DNA of 64,000 nucleotides from Xenorhabdus hominickii (GTDB taxonomy: Bacteria > Pseudomonadota > Gammaproteobacteria > Enterobacterales > Enterobacteriaceae), in assembly GCF_002632725.1 (NCBI RefSeq), contig NZ_NJAI01000004.1:431564-495563 (forward strand), in the 5' to 3' direction. The position numbers and the translations under genes were made by a program. Shown here piece after piece: positions 9,906-20,400 of the stretch (the stretch's first letter is position 1; each line of letters opens with the position of its first letter). The notes below the pieces were generated by a model. That model had not been told where the DNA came from. It did not search any database and saw only the letters and a list, made by a program, of their open reading frames with translations.

Positions 9906-10925
9906 TTATTTTAATGTCAGTTTGGCAGGAGTACCTTTCTTAATAAAGGTGCTCAGATCCACGGCTTTGCCCTGAAACTGAATCTTAACCTGAGAAGGTA
10001 CGCCAATATTCAGTGAGTATGGCAATTCACCAGCAAATTTCAGGCTATCACCTCTACTTTTGGTGCCATTGAACAACACCTTGCCTTTGGCATCTTTAAT
10101 TTCTAACCAACTTCTCCCGCTGAAATCCATTACCAATTCATTATTACTTGCGGTACTGATGTTATTCACATCAGCCGATGACGTACTCACAACAGAATTT
10201 GGTGCAGTTGCAGTACTGGTTGATTCTGCATTTTCTATCGGTTGATTCACAGGCAATGAGACTGTTTTTGATGGCACTGCCGTGGATGCAGGTGCACTGG
10301 AAGCAGCCGGAGTATTACTGTTTTCTCCTTTATCTTCTGTCACCTGTGCTGACGACATTTTATCTTGAGGCGTCACTACAGGTTGGTTTTCTTTCAGAGG
10401 AGCGGCTACCTGACCCTTTGCCGCACTTGAAGTACTCAAATCATTTTCATCACTTTGCGCCTGAGTAGTCTGGGTGCTGGATTGTTCTACCATTGAAGAC
10501 AATTCTTTCTGCTGTGCTTTGTAATTCTGCCACCACCACAGGCCGGTCATTCCCAATAAAAAAATAATGACAATCCATGTTATTTTCATTAACCAACCAT
10601 CACGCTTCTTGCGTATTTTTCCCGATGAAAAGCTTTGCATTGGAGAAACTTTCACGGTCTTAGTTGGCATTTGTTTATCTAAAATAGTTAATATTTCAGA
10701 TTCAGGTAATTGGACAAGTTTTGCATAAGCCCGGATATATCCACGAAAAAATGTCGGTACGATATTTGAGGGGATATTATCTTCTTCAATATCACGAACA
10801 GTGGACAGTTTAAGACACAAGCGATCTGCCACAGTTTGCTGAGAAAGCTCATGTTTTTCACGAGCCTGACGCAAAATCTGACCTACTGTCAGATTGGCTT
10901 CTTCTGGGTAAGTTTCAGTCTTCAT
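9906..10925 (-). CDS. rodZ: Cytoskeletal protein RodZ
   Basis: Transmembrane partner of MreB that maintains rod shape. 339 residues: N-terminal cytoplasmic helix-turn-helix domain (about 15-80, VGQILRQAREKHELSQQTVA), basic juxtamembrane stretch (KIRKKRDG), one membrane segment (about 113-132, ITWIVIIFLLGMTGLWWW), a long Ser/Thr/Ala/Pro-rich periplasmic linker and a C-terminal DUF4115 domain (SWLEIKDAKGKVLFNG). Between ispG and pilW. Confidence 0.95.
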   Translation of the reverse strand: MKTETYPEEANLTVGQILRQAREKHELSQQTVADRLCLKLSTVRDIEEDNIPSNIVPTFFRGYIRAYAKLVQLPESEILTILDKQMPTKTVKVSPMQSFSSGKIRKKRDGWLMKITWIVIIFLLGMTGLWWWQNYKAQQKELSSMVEQSSTQTTQAQSDENDLSTSSAAKGQVAAPLKENQPVVTPQDKMSSAQVTEDKGENSNTPAASSAPASTAVPSKTVSLPVNQPIENAESTSTATAPNSVVSTSSADVNNISTASNNELVMDFSGRSWLEIKDAKGKVLFNGTKSRGDSLKFAGELPYSLNIGVPSQVKIQFQGKAVDLSTFIKKGTPAKLTLK

Positions 10926-11060
10926 TGGCTAAGGACACTGGTACTGTTCTGGGTTAAAGAATTTACGCAAATTAATTTAATGCAGCCCGAAATCTATTGG
11001 TATAGAGCATCTAAACTTAATTTGTGCAGCGAAATCATCTTAATACTGCGCCGAACGCAG

Positions 11061-11098
11061 AAAACTATCTATTACAAGTAAAACTATCTATCACAAGT
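11061..11098. repeat. 19-bp tandem duplication at the pilW 3' end
   Basis: AAAACTATCTATTACAAGT (11061-11079) is followed directly by AAAACTATCTATCACAAGT (11080-11098), 18 of 19 identical. The stop of the shortened pilW (11084-11086) lies inside the second copy. Confidence 0.9.
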
Positions 11099-11503
11099 GT
11101 AGCGGCTAATGCTACTTTCCATATTTTCCGTGACCAACTTTTTAGCTTCTTCATCCTGCTTTTGTTCACAAAGAAAAGCATGATAATGCTGAACTACAGT
11201 ATCATTTCCTGCCGCATACTGCATGGCCATTCTATAATGTTGGCTGGCAGTTTCGGGGCGTCCCGCATATTGTTCATGCAAGGCCATTCCCAAATGAGCC
11301 TCTGGATGACGTGGCTCCGCCAACAAAATCTTCTGAAAATGATATTTGGCGGCTGGTAAATTCCGCTCCACCAAATAAGCCTTTCCTAGCTGTAATCGTG
11401 TATCTATAGCAACGACCTGATGGGCACGGCGAGCTGAACGCTCGACACACCCTGTTAATAGGCCAACACAAACTATAGAACAAATTATTGATTTCCGTAT
11501 CAT
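11084..11503 (-). CDS. pilW: PilW/PilF-like TPR lipoprotein, C-terminally shortened
   Basis: 139 residues. Lipoprotein signal with lipobox LLTGC, then TPR repeats (LQLGKAYLVERNLPAAKYHFQ and the following HLGMALHEQYAGRPETASQHY). PilF/PilW is the outer-membrane pilotin for type IV pilus secretin; family members are near 250 residues, so about half the TPR array is missing. The stop falls in a 19-bp tandem duplication and no continuation is readable before rodZ. Position between rlmN and rodZ matches Yersinia-like genomes. It may be non-functional for pilus assembly. Confidence 0.75.
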   Translation of the reverse strand: MIRKSIICSIVCVGLLTGCVERSARRAHQVVAIDTRLQLGKAYLVERNLPAAKYHFQKILLAEPRHPEAHLGMALHEQYAGRPETASQHYRMAMQYAAGNDTVVQHYHAFLCEQKQDEEAKKLVTENMESSISRYTCDR

Positions 11504-11574
11504 AGCACTTCCATTTGTAAGGATATGTTAAACTTTGCCAGATTTTTAGCTATTAATCGTTATTAAACGAAAAA

Positions 11575-12753
11575 TTAGACTGTTTTTACCTGAATAGGTT
11601 CACCCGCCAAACGTTTTTTCAATGTTCTTTTTGTTCTATCAATCACATCACCAGCAAGCTGACCACATGCAGCATCAATGTCATCCCCTCTCGTTTTACG
11701 CACAATGGTTGTGAAACCATATTCCATCAGGACTTTGGAAAAACGATCGATTCTGCTGTTGGAGCTACGGCCATAAGGTGCACCCGGGAACGGGTTCCAA
11801 GGGATCAGGTTAATCTTGCTCGGTGTGTCTTTCAAACATTCCGCCAACTGATGGGCCTGTTCCACACTGTCATTGACGTGATCGAGCATGACATACTCCA
11901 CGGTAACACGTCCCTGATTGGCATTCGATTTGGTCAGGTAACGACGCACTCCGGCCAAGAACTCTTCAATGTTGTATTTACGGTTAATCGGTACGATTTC
12001 GTCACGAATATCATCTGTAGGTGCATGCAGGGAAATTGCCAGTGCAACATCAATCATATCACCCAGTTTATCCAGTGCAGGAACAACACCAGATGTCGAC
12101 AATGTCACACGACGTTTTGACAGGCCGAAACCAAAATCATCCATCATAATTTCCATTGCTGGAACGACATTGTTCAAATTGAGTAATGGTTCTCCCATTC
12201 CCATCATCACTACGTTAGTGATGGGACGACGGCCACTGGATTTTAAGGAGCCAATAATCTTGGCAGCACGCCAGACTTGGCCAATAATTTCAGATACCCG
12301 CAGGTTACGGTTAAAACCCTGCTGGGCGGTAGAACAAAATTTACACTCTAAAGCACATCCCACCTGAGATGAAACACACAATGTCGCGCGCTCATCCTCG
12401 GGGATATAAACCGTTTCAACCTGTTGATCACCCACGGTGATCGCCCATTTGATCGTGCCATCAGAGGAACGTTGCTCTTCGGCAACTTCCGGTGCCTTGA
12501 TTTCAGCAACTTGCTGCAATTTTGCCCTGAGCACTTTGTTGATGTCTGTCATCTGCTCAAAGTCATCATAGCAATAATGGTACATCCATTTCATAACCTG
12601 ATCGGCACGAAAAGGTTTTTCGCCCATATCGATAAAAAATTGACGCATTTGTTTACGGTTAAGATCGAGTAGATTGATTTTACCGTTTTTCTTTTCGGGC
12701 GTGACAGATACGGCGGAGGTTGAAGGTGATACGGTTTCGTTAAGTTGGGACAT
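11575..12753 (-). CDS. rlmN: Dual-specificity 23S rRNA/tRNA adenine-C2 methyltransferase RlmN
   Basis: Radical-SAM enzyme that methylates A2503 of 23S rRNA and A37 of some tRNAs. 392 residues with the radical-SAM cysteine motif in [17 protein letters not shown]-binding MGMGEPLLN, and the C-terminal catalytic Cys in DAACGQLAG. The N-terminus is about 25 residues longer than the core before [13 protein letters not shown], as in several Enterobacterales. It needs an iron-sulfur cluster. Confidence 0.97.
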   Translation of the reverse strand: MSQLNETVSPSTSAVSVTPEKKNGKINLLDLNRKQMRQFFIDMGEKPFRADQVMKWMYHYCYDDFEQMTDINKVLRAKLQQVAEIKAPEVAEEQRSSDGTIKWAITVGDQQVETVYIPEDERATLCVSSQVGCALECKFCSTAQQGFNRNLRVSEIIGQVWRAAKIIGSLKSSGRRPITNVVMMGMGEPLLNLNNVVPAMEIMMDDFGFGLSKRRVTLSTSGVVPALDKLGDMIDVALAISLHAPTDDIRDEIVPINRKYNIEEFLAGVRRYLTKSNANQGRVTVEYVMLDHVNDSVEQAHQLAECLKDTPSKINLIPWNPFPGAPYGRSSNSRIDRFSKVLMEYGFTTIVRKTRGDDIDAACGQLAGDVIDRTKRTLKKRLAGEPIQVKTV

Positions 12754-12869
12754 TTTTTACATCGCCTCGTTGTTACACTTTCGGCTCTGTGCTGATCTTA
12801 TTTCAGCACTAAGTTTTCATGCGGTGACTACCCGTTCAATAATCACGATTTCTCAGTCATATCGAACAT

Positions 12870-12914
12870 TAAAATAAAATAACAAACGCCCCGCTAAGTC
12901 AAATCAGCGGGGCG
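12870..12914 (-). terminator. Intrinsic terminator after ndk
   Basis: Perfect 9-bp GC-rich stem, CGCCCCGCT (12887-12895) with AGCGGGGCG (12906-12914), followed on the minus strand by TTTGTTATTTTATTTT. It lies 48 bp after the ndk stop. Confidence 0.9.
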
Positions 12915-12962
12915 CGACATTGTACAAACTTTACTGTTCAGATGCTACGAGTAACTGAAGGA

Positions 12963-13391
12963 TCAATAACGAGGGAAGATCTCATCATCACTGAAAAAGT
13001 AAGCGATTTCACGGTTGGCAGATTCAATAGAATCTGAACCGTGGACAGCATTTTCAGTAAAGCTATCCGCATAGTCAGCACGCAGAGTACCTGCCAGTGC
13101 GTTATCAGGATTGGTTGCTCCCATCAGGTCACGGTGACGTTGAACTGCATTTTCACCTTCCAGAGCCTGTACCATAATCGGGCCAGAGGTCATGAACTCT
13201 ACCAGACCATCAAAGAAAGGACGGCCTTTGTGTTCAGCGTAAAAACCTTCCGCCTGCTCACGAGTCAAATGCAGCATTTTGGCCGCGATAATTTTAAACC
13301 CTGCACTTTCAAAACGGGCATAGATAGAGCCGATAGCATCTTTCTTCACGGCATTGGGTTTAATAATGGAAAAAGTACGTTCAATCGTCAT
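12963..13391 (-). CDS. ndk: Nucleoside diphosphate kinase
   Basis: Transfers the gamma phosphate from ATP to nucleoside diphosphates, balancing NTP/dNTP pools. 142 residues, normal length, with the phosphohistidine motif NAVHGSDS (His about 117) and N-terminal [10 protein letters not shown]. Between rlmN and an accessory pocket, with its own terminator. Confidence 0.98.
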   Translation of the reverse strand: MTIERTFSIIKPNAVKKDAIGSIYARFESAGFKIIAAKMLHLTREQAEGFYAEHKGRPFFDGLVEFMTSGPIMVQALEGENAVQRHRDLMGATNPDNALAGTLRADYADSFTENAVHGSDSIESANREIAYFFSDDEIFPRY

Positions 13392-13793
13392 TGGATAACC
13401 TCTTTGGCACTTTCAGCGATAACTCATTTGAATTTTTATGCTCCCAGTAAAAATCTGAGGAGCGAATCTATCCTGTATCTGACAGGAATAAAAATAGGCG
13501 TTGATTATAGGAGGAGACTTTCTGCTTGCCTACAAAAAACATAACATTTCATTAAAACTTTCTTAGCGAAAATTATCATTTTTTAGCATAAATCACACTT
13601 TCGCTTTGTTACCTACGGCAAGTTAAACGGATTCACTGATATTTAGCCTTAATTGTTGGATAAAATATCTGCACTGTATGTTCATTCTCTCTTGCTCTGT
13701 TGATTCTATAAAATAATGCCTATTCAGGCGAATAGATCCCAAATAGGCATTCTGATCAAGATCATTGCATTGGCTTTTTTAACTTAATAGCAA
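13392..13793. other. Intergenic region upstream of ndk
   Basis: 402 bp without a gene. It presumably holds the ndk promoter next to 13391 and contains the hairpin at 13715-13751. No RNA gene recognised. Confidence 0.5.
13705..13751 (-). terminator. Probable terminator of the small secreted-protein gene
   Basis: Perfect 10-bp arms AATGCCTATT (13715-13724) and AATAGGCATT (13742-13751) around a 17-nt loop, followed on the minus strand by TATTTTATAG. It is AT-rich, so strength is uncertain. Confidence 0.55.
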
Positions 13794-14111
13794 TTATAAG
13801 ACTGTCTTTGTGACACATTGAACAAAAGGTTTAACCACTTCGCTCATTTCTCCGTTTAACGGTTTGTTAGTTTCGTCAGAAACATTAAGTGTCCCTGTAA
13901 ATTGCTTAGAAGCATCGTTGGTTGTTTTATCCAATGTACCAATAATGTTAATAGTATATTTACGTCCTTCGGGTAATAACTCTATACATTTTTTCAGTGC
14001 TCCCTGTTGGGCCGGCGCTTGATTGTGCTTAATATCTGCCACTGATGTATTAGCAAAAGATGCAGGAATATAAAATGTACCCAGCAGTAAAACATATGAA
14101 AAATATTTCAT
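13794..14111 (-). CDS. Small exported protein of unknown function
   Basis: 105 residues with a clear signal peptide (MKYFSYVLLLGTFYIPASFA, cleavage probably after residue 20). The mature part has two cysteines (in KKCIELL and VQCVTK) that could form a periplasmic disulfide, and beta-rich segments (KYTINIIGTL, FTGTLNVSDE). I do not recognise the family. It lies between ndk and the HTH/DUF2975 pair, all on the minus strand and absent from the E. coli order here, so this is an accessory pocket. Confidence 0.6.
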   Translation of the reverse strand: MKYFSYVLLLGTFYIPASFANTSVADIKHNQAPAQQGALKKCIELLPEGRKYTINIIGTLDKTTNDASKQFTGTLNVSDETNKPLNGEMSEVVKPFVQCVTKTVL

Positions 14112-14178
14112 CTCATTTCCTCACTGTTGACGTTTAATTAACAACCAAATTTATTGGGTATTATGATTGAATGACCGA

Positions 14179-14385
14179 TTAATCCTCTTTAAACTCCAAT
14201 ATATCCCCGGGCTGGCAATCCAAATATTGGCAAATAGCATTCAGGGTAGAAAATCGAACTCCCTTAATTTTTCCTGTTTTCAACAAGGAAAGATTCTGTT
14301 CAGTAATACCAATAGCTAGAGCTAAGTCTTTAGATTTAACCTTACGTTTTGCCATGATCACGTCAAGATTAATAAGAATTGCCAC
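14179..14385 (-). CDS. YozG-like Cro/C1-type HTH regulator
   Basis: 68-residue single-domain helix-turn-helix protein (KDLALAIGITEQNLSLLKTGK is the DNA-binding core; ending CQYLDCQPGDILEF). Such short regulators are very often encoded next to DUF2975 membrane proteins, as here, 8 bp downstream. It probably controls its own operon; targets unknown. Confidence 0.85.
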   Translation of the reverse strand: MAILINLDVIMAKRKVKSKDLALAIGITEQNLSLLKTGKIKGVRFSTLNAICQYLDCQPGDILEFKED

Positions 14386-14393
14386 GGTATCTC

Positions 14394-14966
14394 CTATAAA
14401 ATACTCTTATTTTCTTCATATATATCACATGCTTGATAAAGAATACGCGAGATAATCGCCATACAAGCTGCAATGAAAATCGCTACAAAATGACCGGAAG
14501 TTAAGCTCACTGAAATAAAGCGCTCGCCAACTGGCGCAGACATGGTTAACCATAGTGTTAATAGAGGCTCACAAAAAATGTCTAAAAGACTCCATAAAAT
14601 TACGCCCCAACCTACGTATTCTAAATATTTAACCGTAGTTTTGGAGAAATAATCACCTTTTCTGTAATTACCGAATAATCGATAAAAAGCCCAAAAACTC
14701 CCCGCTAACGATAATAGTGGGATGGTCGATATCAATATTCCTCCCGTTAACGTCCATGCACTGAAAGTGTCCTCATAAAAATGCGATAATATTCGCCCAG
14801 TCAGTGCAAGTTCTAATCCATATTTTTCCAAAACTAATTTTGGTTTCAGCCAGCTAATAACATTCATCACTATCACAGCAAAAACAATCAACAACGATAA
14901 TTTAGACATCACCAAGCTAAGTGTCGTCATTCGTGTGAGTTTTGAAGCACTCATTATCCATCTCAT
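14394..14966 (-). CDS. DUF2975 membrane protein
   Basis: 190 residues with four predicted membrane segments (roughly 20-39, 62-90 in two parts, 120-140 and 160-180). It resembles DUF2975 proteins in size, topology and pairing with a YozG-like HTH gene. An alternative start four codons later (MSASKLTRM, 14954) is possible. The function of the family is unknown; a membrane sensor that modulates the adjacent regulator is inferred only from the pairing. Confidence 0.75.
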   Translation of the reverse strand: MRWIMSASKLTRMTTLSLVMSKLSLLIVFAVIVMNVISWLKPKLVLEKYGLELALTGRILSHFYEDTFSAWTLTGGILISTIPLLSLAGSFWAFYRLFGNYRKGDYFSKTTVKYLEYVGWGVILWSLLDIFCEPLLTLWLTMSAPVGERFISVSLTSGHFVAIFIAACMAIISRILYQACDIYEENKSIL

Positions 14967-15065
14967 CCGCCATTTGAATTTGGATCAAATTATAGTCTAA
15001 AATTATCGTAAAACAATAATACTTTGTTGTAAGAGATGAAATAAATCACATGAAATAATAAAAAA

Positions 15066-17399
15066 TCATCTCAACACAAAATTGATTGAGCTGACTTGTC
15101 CACTCAAATCCAAGACGCTAAGCTGATATTTTCCCTGTTGTGACAGGTTCTTGACCCACGATTGATTATGTTTTGTCTCCGCAATCTGTTCACCATTCAA
15201 AAACCACCATTGCTGACCACTGCCTCCTTGTGTGGTTATCCGTAAGTCCAAAGACCGTTTGCCCGGAATGCGTTTCAACACATCTCCTTCACGAATACCA
15301 ACAATCAACAAGGGCGCTTCATCCATTTTTATAGGAGGACATTGGGGATTAATAGGCGGGAGTCTACTTGCCCGTCGCTCTTTGGCTGGAAGCCATGCTT
15401 CTAACGAAATCGGCCACAAACTTACTGTTTCAGGCTGTGCATGAGAGCAATCCGGCGCAACACGCAATCCATTTTTATCCAGCCATATCCGTTCATTAAT
15501 GCCAGAAATACCTTCCTGCCCAACAGCAGGCAACGTTGGAGGAATAGTATTATCCAGAATCCAGCTCAGGTGACGTTGACGGCAATTATGGCTTTCTTGA
15601 GGTAAAATTGTTCCGCTTGGCCAACAAATAATTGCCTGAGTGACACTCGCAGGGCGCGGATCCGCCGGAATAGGCATTGAGCTATGACGTAATTTCTCCA
15701 TCAACAAGCCATTAATTTGGTTCATGATCGGGATCGCCGTAGCATAACCAAATTGCCCTATTACCGGCGTTCCATCAGGCCTGCCAACCCAAACTCCGAT
15801 GGTGTAACGGGCATTTAAACCAATTGCCCACGCATCACGATAACCGTAACTTGTGCCGGTTTTCCACGCCAGAGGGACTGCCGCAGGTAAAACATTATCA
15901 GGTTGAGGACGCCCTTCCCCTGCCATGATCCTTCTGACTATCCAAGCTGCTCCGGCAGAAAATAATTGTCGGTTCCGTACTTCCTGTTGTGGCATAAAGC
16001 GCAATGGAGATGCTTTTCCCTGACGGGCAAAAGCGCTGTAAGCCGCAACCAGTTCATCCATGCGAGCCGCCGTTCCTCCCAAGATAAGGGATAAATTCGG
16101 TTCACTGCCGAGCGGGAAACGCAGCCTCATTCCTACATTCCGCAAATTGGCAGTGAATCGTTTGGCACCATAGGTTTCAAGAAGCTGCACCGCAGGCAAA
16201 TTTAATGATCTTACCAGTGATTCACTGGCACTGACTGGCCCATTAAAGCCGCTGTCAAAATTGCCCGGACGATAATCATTAAAACGACGGGGAACATCCT
16301 GCAATAAAGATTCACCATGAATTAGCCCATCATCCAATGCCATCGCATATAAAAAAGGCTTGAGGGTAGAGCCGGGAGAACGCCATGCATTTATCATATC
16401 AACATGACCAAAACGACTATTATCCTGAAGATCCATAGAGCCAATATAGGCTTTGACAGACATATCTGTGTGGTCAACAACCAGCACCCCAATTGATGTT
16501 TTGGCTGCCAATTGGTATTTCCAGTTGAGAACGATATCTTCAAGCTGGCGCTGTAAATCTGTATCAATTGTCGTTTGGATCACTTCTTGTTGATTTTCAT
16601 TCACCATCCGCCTTGCCAACAGCGGTGCAAGATGAGGAACCTGACGCGGAGCCAGCCATAAGTTTTCCTCTTTGATATCTGCCACTTTTTCCGCTGACCA
16701 AATATTATATTGCGCCAGTCTCTGCAATATTTTGTCACGAGCCACTTGTGCTCGTTCTGGATAACGATCTGGCCGTAATCTGCTGGGGGCTTGAGGTAAT
16801 ACCGCCAATAATGCTGCTTCACCAGACGAAAGTTCTGACGGTGATTTCCCCAGATAGGCCCAACTTGCTGCTCCGATACCTTGTAACGTACCGCCAAATG
16901 GCGCACGGTTCAGGTACATCTCTAAAATTTCATTTTTTGAATAATTCCGTTCCAATTGTAGTGTGCGCCAAATTTGCTGTAATTTACCAGCGAATGTGCG
17001 TGGATGCGGATCAATCAACCGGGCAACCTGCATGGAAATAGTACTACCGCCTGACACTATTTTTCCTGCGCGGATATCCTGCCATGCTGCTCTCAGCAAA
17101 GAGACAGGATTAATGCCCGGATGCTGATAAAACCAGCGGTCTTCATAAGTCAGTAATGCCTGAATATATTCAGGTGAAACTTGATCTAAAGTGACGGGAT
17201 AACGCCAAACTCCCTCGCTATCAGCAAAACGCCACAAGGGCGAACCATCAGCCCCTACCACTACACGCGCCATTTTGATGTTATGCATGGGGAGCGGCCA
17301 GATTTTATCTGCCAGCCACATTACTGCGGGGATCACCAATAACATGACTAAAACTATCGTTAAAATAGCCAGAGAAATGCGGGAAGATAGTTTTCTCAT
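15066..17399 (-). CDS. pbpC: Penicillin-binding protein 1C
   Basis: Bifunctional-type inner-membrane peptidoglycan synthase. 777 residues: N-terminal membrane anchor (about 9-30), GT51 transglycosylase domain (catalytic Glu in YEDRWFY, then GGSTISMQVAR), transpeptidase domain with STLK (SxxK), SLN and KTGTS motifs, and C-terminal BiPBP_C beta domain. It directly follows the alpha-2-macroglobulin gene, the usual pbpC-yfhM partnership: the inhibitor is thought to guard against host proteases where PBP1C repairs the wall. Confidence 0.96.
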   Translation of the reverse strand: MRKLSSRISLAILTIVLVMLLVIPAVMWLADKIWPLPMHNIKMARVVVGADGSPLWRFADSEGVWRYPVTLDQVSPEYIQALLTYEDRWFYQHPGINPVSLLRAAWQDIRAGKIVSGGSTISMQVARLIDPHPRTFAGKLQQIWRTLQLERNYSKNEILEMYLNRAPFGGTLQGIGAASWAYLGKSPSELSSGEAALLAVLPQAPSRLRPDRYPERAQVARDKILQRLAQYNIWSAEKVADIKEENLWLAPRQVPHLAPLLARRMVNENQQEVIQTTIDTDLQRQLEDIVLNWKYQLAAKTSIGVLVVDHTDMSVKAYIGSMDLQDNSRFGHVDMINAWRSPGSTLKPFLYAMALDDGLIHGESLLQDVPRRFNDYRPGNFDSGFNGPVSASESLVRSLNLPAVQLLETYGAKRFTANLRNVGMRLRFPLGSEPNLSLILGGTAARMDELVAAYSAFARQGKASPLRFMPQQEVRNRQLFSAGAAWIVRRIMAGEGRPQPDNVLPAAVPLAWKTGTSYGYRDAWAIGLNARYTIGVWVGRPDGTPVIGQFGYATAIPIMNQINGLLMEKLRHSSMPIPADPRPASVTQAIICWPSGTILPQESHNCRQRHLSWILDNTIPPTLPAVGQEGISGINERIWLDKNGLRVAPDCSHAQPETVSLWPISLEAWLPAKERRASRLPPINPQCPPIKMDEAPLLIVGIREGDVLKRIPGKRSLDLRITTQGGSGQQWWFLNGEQIAETKHNQSWVKNLSQQGKYQLSVLDLSGQVSSINFVLR

Positions 17400-17422
17400 T
17401 AAAACAGTATCCGAAAGGAAAT

Positions 17423-17448
17423 AGCCCCTATCCTCAAGGATAGGGGCT
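17423..17448 (-). terminator. Hairpin between yfhM and pbpC
   Basis: Perfect 11-bp stem AGCCCCTATCC with GGATAGGGGCT and a TCAA tetraloop in the 57-bp gap. The T-run after it is weak (ATTTCCTTT), so it may attenuate, or stabilise the upstream mRNA, rather than fully terminate. Confidence 0.6.
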
Positions 17449-17456
17449 GATGATGA

Positions 17457-20400
17457 TTAGCGGACAACTTCCAGTTTTGTATCAGTTTCCCCCACCGCAC
17501 GCCAATTTGGGACATACATGGATTCAACCTGTGGAGCAGGGATTTGATAAATCCCCGGTGCAACTGCCCGAGCTAAATATAGCAATGTGACTGGTTGGTA
17601 AGATGGAACAGCAACAGCGGCAACAAAGCGATCATCGCGGTATTCCATGTGCCGGATATGCGCATTTTGCATGTCTTCAACTAAATCTTGCAGGTTTGCC
17701 GCACTCTCACTCAAACTGGCGCTGCTATTTGCCAGATTCTGATTCTCAACTTCCAATCCGGCTGGCAATAAATCGACAACCAAGGCATCTGGCACCGATT
17801 CTGTCGCACTGATTTCCAGTTTCACAATCACCATTTCACCACTTCTCATTCGTTCAATATTGGCTGGAACTCCCTCCAGACTGAGGTAAGTGCGCTTAAT
17901 TTTGAGCACGTTTGAGTAAGGACTCGGTGTATTCAGCGGATAACCCACCACATTCAAGCGTGAGTACAATGTGCTGTCACCCCGGTTGCTGATATCAATA
18001 CCTTTCGAAATCTGATCCGCCGTTAATGTCTCAGTCAATGCGCTTTCACGGTTAAATGATGGCATTTGCTGATTAATCACCGCCTTCCATGGTTGTTCAG
18101 CCGCGCCAATAAAATAGCGTCCTGCCAAATAAATCGCATTACTCTCCTGAGTTGAGAAATAATCACGAGTGGTCAGTTCATTGGATAAACTGAGCAATTT
18201 CTCATCACGCTCTTTTTGCAACATTTCTTTCTGAAACATATTGTGCTCTGTTAACAGGGAAACAATCAGAGCGTTATCCCGGATAGTACTACCGTAATCA
18301 CCCAACCCATAACCCGATTCGCGTGATGCATTAACCCCCAACTGTACAGCTGCGTCACCACGGGTATTATCTCCCATTAGTTTCAACGCAATACCAAGCT
18401 GAACCAAAGACAAACCATTTCCTGCCTGCGCTCGGCGTTCATAGAGCTGTCTCAACCCACTCAATGGTGCTTTCTGTTGGGTAGCCAATACTAATCCGGC
18501 ATAAGCCTGCACAGAAAATTGGAGCGCCGCACGTGAGCCACTGTAGCGGTCACTGATGATACTTTTATCCTGTAAGTAGCGCAGTAAGCGGTTATTGGCT
18601 GATTTAAGGGCATCAACGGGAACGCTATAGCCTTGTTGGCTTGCACGGAACAGGAAATCTGTCGCATAAGCAGTCAACCAGAATTCTTCATCTCCATTAC
18701 GGTTCCACAATGAAAAACTGCCATCATGACGCTGCATACTTAACAGATGGGTAATGCCCACATCAATTGCTGTCCGACGTTTTTCATCACTTTGTGTATT
18801 AATACCCAATTTTTTCAATTCAGCTTCATTGGAATAAAGTGATGGATAAAGCCCGCTTACTGTTTGTTCTAAGCAGCCGTAAGGATAGGCATATAATTCA
18901 CGGATATAACGCGCGATTTGCAATGACGGTCTACTACTCAGCAATAACTGTCCTTCCAAAGTTTCTGGTGCCAGACCCGCAATTGCTGTCGATGGTAATT
19001 GCCAATTTTGCCCTTGATGGATCACATCAGCGAATTGAATGGTTTGAGCTGGATATGCCGGGCGAACACCCATTTTCCAACTATTTTTGTATTGTACCTG
19101 CTCTTCGTCAGATAATTTCAACCCATTCACTGTCAGGAAAATTTCACCTTCACCAAATCCGTAATCCGCCTTGACCGGAATTTGAATGGTTGTCCGTATT
19201 CCTTTTTCCAGTAGAAGCTTTTTACTTGTCACCCCTTGTAATTTAATCAGACCTTCCGCAGCAAAATTCAATGTCAGTACTTGCGGCTGCTCCGTCAAGT
19301 TGGTGATATCCAACGCTAATTGAGAATGATCACCACCCGCCATGAAACGAGGCAATGACATCTGAGTAATGACGGGTGCCGCAACGGTGATTTTGCGCTC
19401 ACTGTGACCAAAGTTATCATCACTCCATATCTGCGCCATCAACCTAAGTTCTCCGTTGAAATCCGGGATCGGCAGAGTAACTTCTCCTTCTCCATTAGCA
19501 TTCAGAGCCACTGGCTTGGCTTGTTCTGCAATAATTTTGACCTCCGTCAGTGGTTTTTTACCACCGCGATCAAAGTCGTCACTACCATCTCCACCAAAAC
19601 GCAGATTCGCCTGACGCCCTTCAGCCTCAATCAGACGACCATAAACATCATACTGATCAATGCCATAACGTTTCCGGCTAAAGAAAGCATCATAAGGATC
19701 AGGGGTTTTAAAGTTAGTAATACTCAATACCCCTGAATCTACTGCTGAAAGCAGGACATAGGCTTGTTTAGGAAGTTTTTGTCCCGATTGAGGTGTAGCT
19801 TTGATTTTAACAGTGAGATCTTGATTTGGACGTATTTTATCAGGTGCATTTAAGGCCAGATTCAGTTTGCGTCTTTCATCCATCATGGGTAGATACAATA
19901 CACCAATCGCCCGTTTAACTGTCGCCTGACGAGATTTATCTCCCGGACGTATGACAACTGCGGTGAGGTATAAATCATGACGTGCCCATTCTTGGTTAAT
20001 CGGAACGTCAATATCCAAACCTTTTTCTGGTACATCAATTTCCTGCCACCACAATGGACCATCACTGGACTCCACCAGCAAATATCCTTTACCTTCTTGT
20101 GGTGCAACCATATGCAGCTTCACTTTATCGCCCGGTTTATAAGCTGCTTTATCCAGTGATAATTTGACCTGATCTGGACGAACTGCGCCTGTGCCACCCG
20201 TGTTATCCTGCCACGAATAACCAGCCCAAAAATTCAGACTTGTCACGAGTTGATTATGTGGATCGACGATCTCAATACGGTAAGTCCCCCAGTCAACAGG
20301 AAAACTGATTTTGGCGGTTCCGTTTTCCGCAATCTGGACATGCTCATCAGCCATCACTAAGTCTTTCTGGTCATAACCTGAATCCCACCCCGTGCTATCG

